A stretch of DNA of 64,000 nt, taken from Lates calcarifer. Its lineage: Eukaryota; Chordata; Actinopteri; Centropomidae. How positions within the stretch are numbered: position 1 is the stretch's first letter; the number at the start of each line of letters is the position of its first letter. The notes beneath the pieces were generated by a model. It did no database searches. It was not told where the DNA came from and saw only the letters and a list, made by a program, of their open reading frames with translations. Positions 56,888-64,000 of this stretch are shown piece after piece. Made by a program: the position numbers and the translations under genes. The stretch is taken from positions 15,058,068 through 15,122,067 of the forward strand of contig NC_066833.1 of the NCBI RefSeq assembly GCF_001640805.2, in the 5' to 3' direction.

Positions 56888-57390
56888 TGATGCGTTAAAG
56901 GATCACAGAGGGTCGTAAATAACAAAACAAAAGGTTAAGACATTACCAAAAGTGTGCAAAGGTGAGATGTATAACATGTGAAAAACTGGGATTTCTCATA
57001 TTGTCATTGCTTCAAAAAATTCACATACTATGAACTGATTCTTTTCACATCAAAGCAGTCTCTTCTACTTTTTTTCTTATCGTACAGGAGCTTTTTCACG
57101 TAATAGTCTATGATCTGATGCGACTAAAAGCAGAGACATTATAAGGGAGCCCTATAAGGACTTTGCAACAAATTTAGCATAAGGTCACTACACTGATTTT
57201 TTTATATGCTGTCTAAGGGAATAACATGTTAACATCCCTGAGTATCGTTTTTTCCGATACTGCCGATATTGCCTGAATGCAGCACAAGGTCACAAAGGTT
57301 AAAGGTCACACGATTATCGGATATGTGTTTGATTTGATTTTTAAAGAAATTTGTGTTTCCTTGAGCATTTTTTATCATTACAAAACATTT

Positions 57391-57407
57391 TATATATATA
57401 TATACAT

Positions 57408-57490
<83 letters not shown>

Positions 57491-57540
57491 TGTATGTGTG
57501 TATGTATATGTATATGTATGTATGTATGTATGTGTATGTA
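57391..57540. repeat. Compound TA/CA/TA/TG microsatellite, self-complementary
   Basis: A TA run, a CA run (to 57,426), a long TA run (57,426-57,455) and a TG run (57,456-57,482), then TATG-rich sequence. The CA and TG blocks flank the TA block symmetrically and are complementary, so the tract could fold into a long hairpin. Open frames of alternating His/Thr or Tyr/Ile here are artefacts. Confidence 0.95.
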
Positions 57541-57702
57541 CACTGACACCTATAACTACTTACATAGTTAAAACAGGGACAGCTAGCTAAGCTACTCCTT
57601 TCTCCGATCCTGCCCCTCCCTGACGTGTCCCTGATCGACCGGTCCATCTGCACCTGGCTACACGGTGAGGCTAAGGAGGTGTGAGGGGGGATAGCGGTGG
57701 CG

Positions 57703-60700
57703 ATGACGGGACAGACTGATGTGGACATACCCGGTGAGACTGTACACATCCCATTAGGCGATACAGACTCCGTCTTTATGTATGGTCCTATTTAGCTTAC
57801 CTTTCTACTAACGGTCTGTGTGTGTATTGTAAACCTGTTGCTATTTCTGTCAGGCTGCTGCTTAAATCGCCTGAGATCTGACAGCAGGTTGGGATTTAGC
57901 CGGTGTTAAGTTAGAGAGCAGTAAGTTAGTGTTGCCTTTACGACCTCTGTAGTGTGTTATATTCCTGTCAGGACTGTGTAAAGACGAATTACACATTTGT
58001 CATCAGAAACAGGAGCCATCTTCACATTTGGACAGAGCAGGTTTGCAGACAATGTGCCCAATAAATTCTGGTTGAAGAATGACCATCCAGTGCATATATC
58101 CTGTGGCGGGGAGCACACTGCAGTCACCACAGGTACACACACTTTTCCCCAATGAATACTCACCATGTTCAGCAGTAGATAAAGTGTAATTTTTTGCAGC
58201 CAAGTCAAACTTCTATGTCTGTGATGACTGTGCAGAAAATGGCAGGCTACTCATGTTTGGTGGTAATACATGGGGCCAACTGGGGCTGGGATTTAAACGT
58301 GCTGCTAGCAAACCTACATCTGTGAAAGGTAAGTTACTTTACAAGGATTTAACTAATAATTATTTTTATTATTGATTAATATCCTGAATACTTTCATGAG
58401 TAATCCTTTAATTGTCTGATCACATAATGAAAACTGCCATAGCCTGACCAACAGTCCAAAACCCAACAATATTCAGTTTACTTTCACCTAAGACAAAGGA
58501 AAGCAGCAAAACATCACAAATGACAAGCTGAAATCATATAATGCTTGGTGATAAAACTTACTTACTTAATTACTAAAATAATTAGATACGGTGATTGATT
58601 TTTTAGTGTCTAAGTGACTAATAAATATCAACTAATTATTGTTTTTTGTAGCATTAATACCTATGTCTTCCCTTTTTCAGCTTTAAAATCTGAGAAAGTG
58701 AAGCTTGTAGCTTGTGGGAGAGATCACACAATTGTCTGCACATGTAAGCTGATGAACAAATGATTAAGAGTTTTATGTAGACACAGAACAGTATTGCTCA
58801 GGGGTTATTCTTGTATTTAACCAGGTTTATATATTTTTAGGGCGGGGTGGTGTGTATGGTGCTGGCAGTAACCAGGAGGGGCAGCTTGGTTTGGGCCACT
58901 GCAACAGCACTTCATCCTTTCACCTGCTGCACCCCTTCTGCAACCATGCACCAATCAGGATGCTCTCTGCAGGGTGTAACACCTCAGCTGCCTTAACAGG
59001 TTCAAACAGTGACAAATAATAACATAGTAAGTGTCTCTGTAGTTCAAGGTCCAAACTGCATGTGTGTGTGTTTCTGTGTGTTTGTAGAGGACGGGAGGCT
59101 GTTCATGTGGGGAGACAACTCTGTGGGTCAGATCGGTTTAGGGGACGAGGAATTTGCATCAGAACCCAGAGAGGTGACTGTTGGAGAAACAGTGATGTGG
59201 GTCTCCTGCGGGTACCACCACTCAGCGTTTGTCACAGGTACAACACAGTCCAACCAAACACAGCTCGAGACTCACTCTTCAGTAAACTGCTTTATTCTGT
59301 CAAACAGTCAGCAAAACAAATAGGAGGAAGAGTCTGTTAGATTTGTGAACAGCTATAGTGCAAAGACATGTTTAACTTGATAAGTGCTCTCAAAATAATA
59401 CTTAAACTTCAAATGCATTAACCATGATATATTGCGCTGAGAATATTGTGTTGGCCTTTAGTGGATGGAGAGCTCTACACATTTGGTGAGAGTGCAGATG
59501 GACGGCTTGGTCTCCAGGTGGAGCAGCTTGCCAATCACAGAGTCCCTCAGCGGGTGCAGGGGATTCTGGGTCGTGTCACACAGGTGTCCTGTGGCGGGGA
59601 GCACACTGTGGCACTCACAGGTGGAGTTAACAGTAAAAAAAACTTCCAGAAACGGACATCATCATTCAAAAATACTGACACCTTTGAAAACTTTTTTTGT
59701 TGTATGTATGAATTGAAAAATGTTAATCTACAAAGTAACATCTCTCTGAAATATAGTAAATATAAAGTAGTGCAAAATGGAAACACTGAAGTAAAATAAA
59801 TGTACCTTAAGATTGTACTTAATTACAGTACCTGAGTATATCAGTGTAGTCTGCTTCTCTGTGTCTGTTTTGCTGTGCCAGAAGAGACCGTCTACACGTT
59901 CGGCAGGGGTCAGTACGGTCAGCTGGGCCATGGGACATTTCTGTTTGAAGTTGATTTGCCAAAACCACTGGAGCACTTTTCTAACAGCAGCATCAGACAC
60001 ATCGCCTGTGGAGAAAACCACACTGCCATGATCACAAGTAAGAATGGGGCAACTGATTGAGTTACAGCTTTGTATCCTGTATGTATTTTCAGATCTGAAA
60101 AACACTTATCCTCCATAATAGTCATGCAGCAGTTTTGGGCTGAATTTATTTATCTATCTATTATGTTTTCTAAATGATAACTGTCTCCTTTTTTTGGTTA
60201 TTCAGCTGGTTGTTTAGCCTATAGGGTGCAAGAAAATAGTGCTTGGTAAACAAATAGTTGATTATCAATATTTTTTGTTAAGATAACAAATCAATTAATG
60301 AACCTTATTTAAAGCATTTTTCCTCTTCTGCAGACAGCGGGTTGTTCTACACGTTTGGTGATGGTCGTCATGGAAAACTGGGGTTAGGGGAGGAGAACTT
60401 CATCAACCAATTCAGCCCAACACTTTGCACACATTTTCTCAAATACAACGTTCAGTTAGTAAGTGAATATGACGAAGGGACTCAGGACGGCACAGCAGAT
60501 GCCCTTTAGCAAAACAGTAAACCCCCAAATTCTCAGGCTTGAAATGTGCTGTCCACTTTCCCAAGTACTATACCCTGTGTGTCTGAAAGTTTAATGAGTA
60601 TAAGTCAGTGGGTGAGCAGATTAGAGGAAATACAGAGAAATAAACTACTCTGAGTCCATGTGCTTTCACATTACATTCAGGTTTCCTGCGGTGGTAACCA

Positions 60701-63700
60701 CATGCTGGTACTAGCTGCACCCAGACCACCAGAGAGCCAAGAAGTGGTGCTAGAGAAGGATAACACAATCAATGACAACTTTTTGGAATCAAACACAAAA
60801 ATTCTCCTACTGGACACTTTGATCGATCCAGGTCCTGTAGTCCCTCTCTCAGCCCTCGCTGCTCGAGCCCGCCACAGGAAGAAAGTGAGAACCCTACACC
60901 TTGATACTTGATACATGAACAGGTTTTTATAAGACCTCTAAAACTAAATATTCATTAATTGTAAGCAGCTGTGTACATAGTCTAAATTAAGTATCAGCAT
61001 GTCTTGAAAAATCTTAAAATATAATAAAAAACCTTATGTTTAGGGTATATTTACATTTATATTAATATCATTGATACTGTATATGCTGCTGGAAAGAGTC
61101 ATGCTTTGGCTAGGAAACATGCATTAAATTCCATGTGGTTTTAAATTTAACCTGGTGTATTAGACAACTGTAATCATTATTTAAGTCCACTAGGGAGCAG
61201 TGTTGCACCAACATGTAGCTCTACTGCAGTGCCACAAGTTAACTGGTTGGGGGAGCTCCCAAGATGTGATTTAAACCTGTAACTGAGTAATGTTTTTTGC
61301 TGTTTTTACCTTCTTGTCTTTCAGAAAAACTCAGTAGAGCTGTTCGGGGAGATGTTTGAGAACCTCCCACGTCTTAATTCTGGCTTCCTTAACACCTCCT
61401 GGCAAACGTCCAGAAATATCCAAACCCCTAAAACATTTTCAAAGGACATTACCTCCCCTTCATCATCTCCCAAACTGCTATTGGATGTAACACCAAGCCC
61501 ACCATTCTCGCCCAGATCTCTGTCCAAATCCCCTCAGAGTGCCAGTGTTATCCTCCAAGCCGTCAAGCCCATATTCTCAATCATCAAACACGCGTCAGAA
61601 TAAAGCCTCCAGAACCACCTCCTCCAAGTCTAAATCCAAAGAGCTGCCCTCTTCCTTACTGTCCCCTAAGTCTATAACTAAACGAAAGCCTAACATCGCA
61701 GTCTCCCTGAAAAAGACAGCAAAAAATACACTACAACATGTGGCCACTGCTAAAAAGGCCTTAAGAGACGAATTGTCATCTCCGCTACCAACTGAAGAAC
61801 CCTGTAGCCCCACCAGACCCTTCACTCACATTCCTAATACACATCTCAGTGAGGAGCATCCTGCCTCACCACAAACAGGTATGTTGAACCTATAATTTAA
61901 AAAGTTTCCTGTACTGTATGATGTTGCCAGTGCTGAACTCAGGTTTATCTTGGAAGTCCATGAAAATCCATACAAAAATAGATGTTGTTATGAACAGCAG
62001 TTTTAACTAACTCTTGTCTTATTCTTTCAGAGGGAGAAACTGTTCAGAGACTAATGATCATTGAAGATGTAGAAGAGAAAGGAGTCAACTCTGACTTTTT
62101 GGAAAAAATGGTGAGAGAAAAAGTTAATTTTAAAAACTCCTTGTGCGTGATTTGACTTTGATAGAGAAGAGAAACTACAGTATATTCTCCACAGAGTCAT
62201 AAACATAGAGTCAGTTGGACACTATTTTCCTCTTTAGGCTTCTTGGGTTGTGGTCAAGATTATGTGCACTCCAGGGCAGGAAGCAGCAATGTTGAATGCT
62301 TCGCTGACTTTTCCAGGAAATGTGCAGAGCTCAGCATACATACTGTGTGTGTGTGTGATTGTGTGTGTAGAAATTTTCCACTTTGTATAACAGTGAAGTA
62401 AACATGAAATTGAATTTGGTGTTTTGGTCCCCCAGTTTTTCACAGTCATCTGTTTTTTTTCTAAATATGTCTGTAATGAATCTTCTCAAAGCAGACTGAG
62501 ATACTTGGGTTGCTTCTGCCAATACACTAATGTGTTTGGGCTCCAGCTTCAGATGCAAACACACACACGCATACAATGCTCTGGAAAAGTTGGAGGGAAT
62601 TTTGCCACATCTCATCAGTGTTTCCACAGCCAGAGATGAAGCAAGCTGTGAAGGAGTCTCCTACGTCGTAGTGTGTCATAGTGCAACATGTGGTGCTCAG
62701 TAACCAGTTTGTGTCCTAGTTGTAGTGAGACTGTAGAACATAGATGTGCATCTGCGGAGCCTTTACTTGAGTAAAAGTAATAAGACACATTATAAAAAAT
62801 ACTACAAGCAAAAGTCCTACGTTCAAAACCCTATGAATAAACGCACAGAGTTATTATTAGAAAATGTACACATAGTAAGACTTATTTGATGGTGTTTTAT
62901 TTTATATATAATCATATATATAATTGCAAACTTCATTTTCTTAAACCTGACCTGACCTGACCTAACATTAGTATTTATCACTTTTCACGTTTGCTCACAC
63001 ATGTGACACAGAATAATCTAGAGACATACAAATGATGGTTATTCTAAAGTATGTTTGAGTTATTCAACTTGCATTTAAATGTTCAAAGGTGGCTGTGACA
63101 GTGATTGAAAAACACCTCATTGATCTCCAACTAACCACCATCTGTTTATCTCCAGTGCAATGGATTTCCTCTTCTTTTCTCCACCATCACCATGGTTTTC
63201 TCCCACCCACATGCAGTAAATCTAATGACAGATTGTTGATGACTGACTTGCTATGTGTGCCTTAAGAAAAGGAAGGTGTGTTGCACACTCTGGCTCCATA
63301 TGCATTTTTCTTTTATCAGGTTAAATGACGTTTCAAGCCCCAGGCCTTCTGTGAGAGCTTCTTGTTATGTTTGCACCACCATGCATTTGTGCCTTATAAT
63401 ATACTTGGTATTATAGTCTTGGTATTGTACAGTCTACCCATAAATTAATAATAAGAAGAATAATTTTCCATATACTTATTTTTCTATATGTTTCAAATGA
63501 TACTGTACAAAAATGTTAATCCAAAATATTCACTGGCAATGTACTCTCATGTGTTGTTGCTGACATACTGATGTATATTTACAGTTATATACAAAAGATA
63601 TTTTTAAACATTGTTAATGATTTACATCTAAGGTTACAAAAACTTCTGAAACATATCTCCAAGCAAGGTTTTTCTCTCTAAATGTATTGTAAGATTAAAT

Positions 63701-64000
63701 TTGGCAGCAAAACACATAAAACACTAAAAAGCCATAATTACATAAGCAGTCATATTGATTGCAGGTCTGCTGCTGTGCTTGTAGATTTTTTTCTACACAT
63801 ATGACCTTTTTCTGCTTTATTTTTATTTTTGCATCTTACTAAATCCCTGTTTTCTCTTTGATTTTCTCACAGGGAAAGAAAAAGGGCCGAAGTCTTAGAA
63901 GAACTAGAAAACAGGCTGAGGCATTTGCTGAACAGCTCCAGTCCAATGGAAGGACAGACAAAAATTCTCACAAGGCCTTACCCACAGAGCTCCTGAAAGG
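57703..64000 (+). CDS. rpgr: Retinitis pigmentosa GTPase regulator, 5' part, with one apparent frameshift; continues past the window
   Basis: RPGR acts at the ciliary transition zone and photoreceptor connecting cilium; its RCC1-like propeller binds PDE6D and RPGRIP1 (family knowledge). Exons: 57,703-57,733; 58,007-58,132; 58,236-58,328; 58,681-58,743; 58,841-58,999; 59,088-59,237; 59,462-59,620; 59,882-60,037; 60,334-60,458; 60,681-60,884; 61,325-61,878; 62,031-62,110; 63,873-64,000 (cut by the window). The first ten exons sum to exactly 422 codons and encode RCC1 repeats: [101 protein letters not shown]. The exon at 61,325 starts a Ser/Pro/Lys-rich disordered tail and needs a one-base frame change near 61,530. 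The Glu/Gly-rich ORF15-type region would lie beyond the end. Teleosts may have two rpgr genes; which one this is was not decided. The donor at 58,999 (GTTCAA) is weak. Confidence 0.92.
58340..58650. repeat. Teleost palindromic interspersed repeat, copy 3 (rpgr intron 3)
   Basis: Motifs 'ACTAATAATTATTTTTATTA', 'TTGATTAATATCCTG', 'CCAACAGTCCAAAACCCAAC', 'ATATTCAGTTTACTTTCA' and 'AGCAGCAAAACATCACA' occur in the order I recall for this family. This is the most complete of the three copies in the window. A small related fragment may lie near 60,255-60,300. Confidence 0.7.
62755..62875. repeat. Fragment of TACTTTTACTTAAGTA-type repeat (rpgr intron 12)
   Basis: 'TTTACTTGAGTAAAAGTAAT' and 'ACAAGCAAAAGTCCTACGTT' match the end of the repeat seen at 26,615-27,025 in the opposite orientation. 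The surrounding 62,111-63,872 is a long intron in which I see no further exon. Confidence 0.6.

Overview
The window is vertebrate nuclear DNA, almost certainly from a ray-finned (teleost) fish. The genes have vertebrate exon/intron structure with GT-AG junctions, the proteins match vertebrate families end to end, and the non-coding DNA carries repeats I recognise as common in teleosts: Tc1-like transposons, an 'AGGGCTACAA...GATTAAT' palindromic element, and a 'TACTTTTACTTAAGTA'-type element. No prokaryotic or viral gene was seen. All exon models were built by hand from splice sites, reading phase and remembered family sequences; no alignment was run.

Layout. 1-15,105: a long gene-poor stretch, mostly intergenic or 5' intron DNA upstream of map3k13, with a possible promoter/5' exon near 6.9-7.3 kb. 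15,173-22,077 (+): map3k13 (LZK, a mixed-lineage MAP kinase kinase kinase), 13 coding exons, about 1,014 aa. 26,273-33,832 (+): pfkl (liver-type 6-phosphofructokinase), 22 coding exons, 780 aa. 37,720-34,665 (-): a six6os1 (C14orf39) homologue, a synaptonemal-complex central-element protein, 14 coding exons, about 470 aa, tail-to-tail with pfkl. 38.9-40.7 kb: a broken tandem copy of tmem169 interrupted by a defective Tc1 element. 42,873-43,990 (+): intact tmem169. 44-57 kb: a gene-poor, repeat-rich block. It holds a roughly 1.9-kb foldback element, long direct repeats, several near-perfect hairpins, a degenerate array of 15-20-nt microexon-like units on the minus strand, and a duplicated CpG-rich minus-strand promoter/first-exon unit with TATA, CRE and NRF-1 sites. 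57,703-64,000 (+): the 5' part of rpgr (seven-bladed RCC1 propeller plus the start of the disordered tail), running off the window.

The genes are an ordinary chromosomal neighbourhood (stress-kinase signalling, glycolysis, meiosis, a membrane protein, a ciliary protein) and do not form one pathway. Three observations stand out. (1) map3k13, pfkl and rpgr each carry exactly one extra base that breaks an otherwise complete reading frame, which points to sequence error more than to gene death. (2) The 52.0-56.9 kb block contains a repeated microexon-like unit downstream of a divergent promoter; I recognise no known gene or repeat family there, and it is the best candidate for something undescribed. 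(3) tmem169 has a pseudogenised tandem copy carrying a nested transposon.
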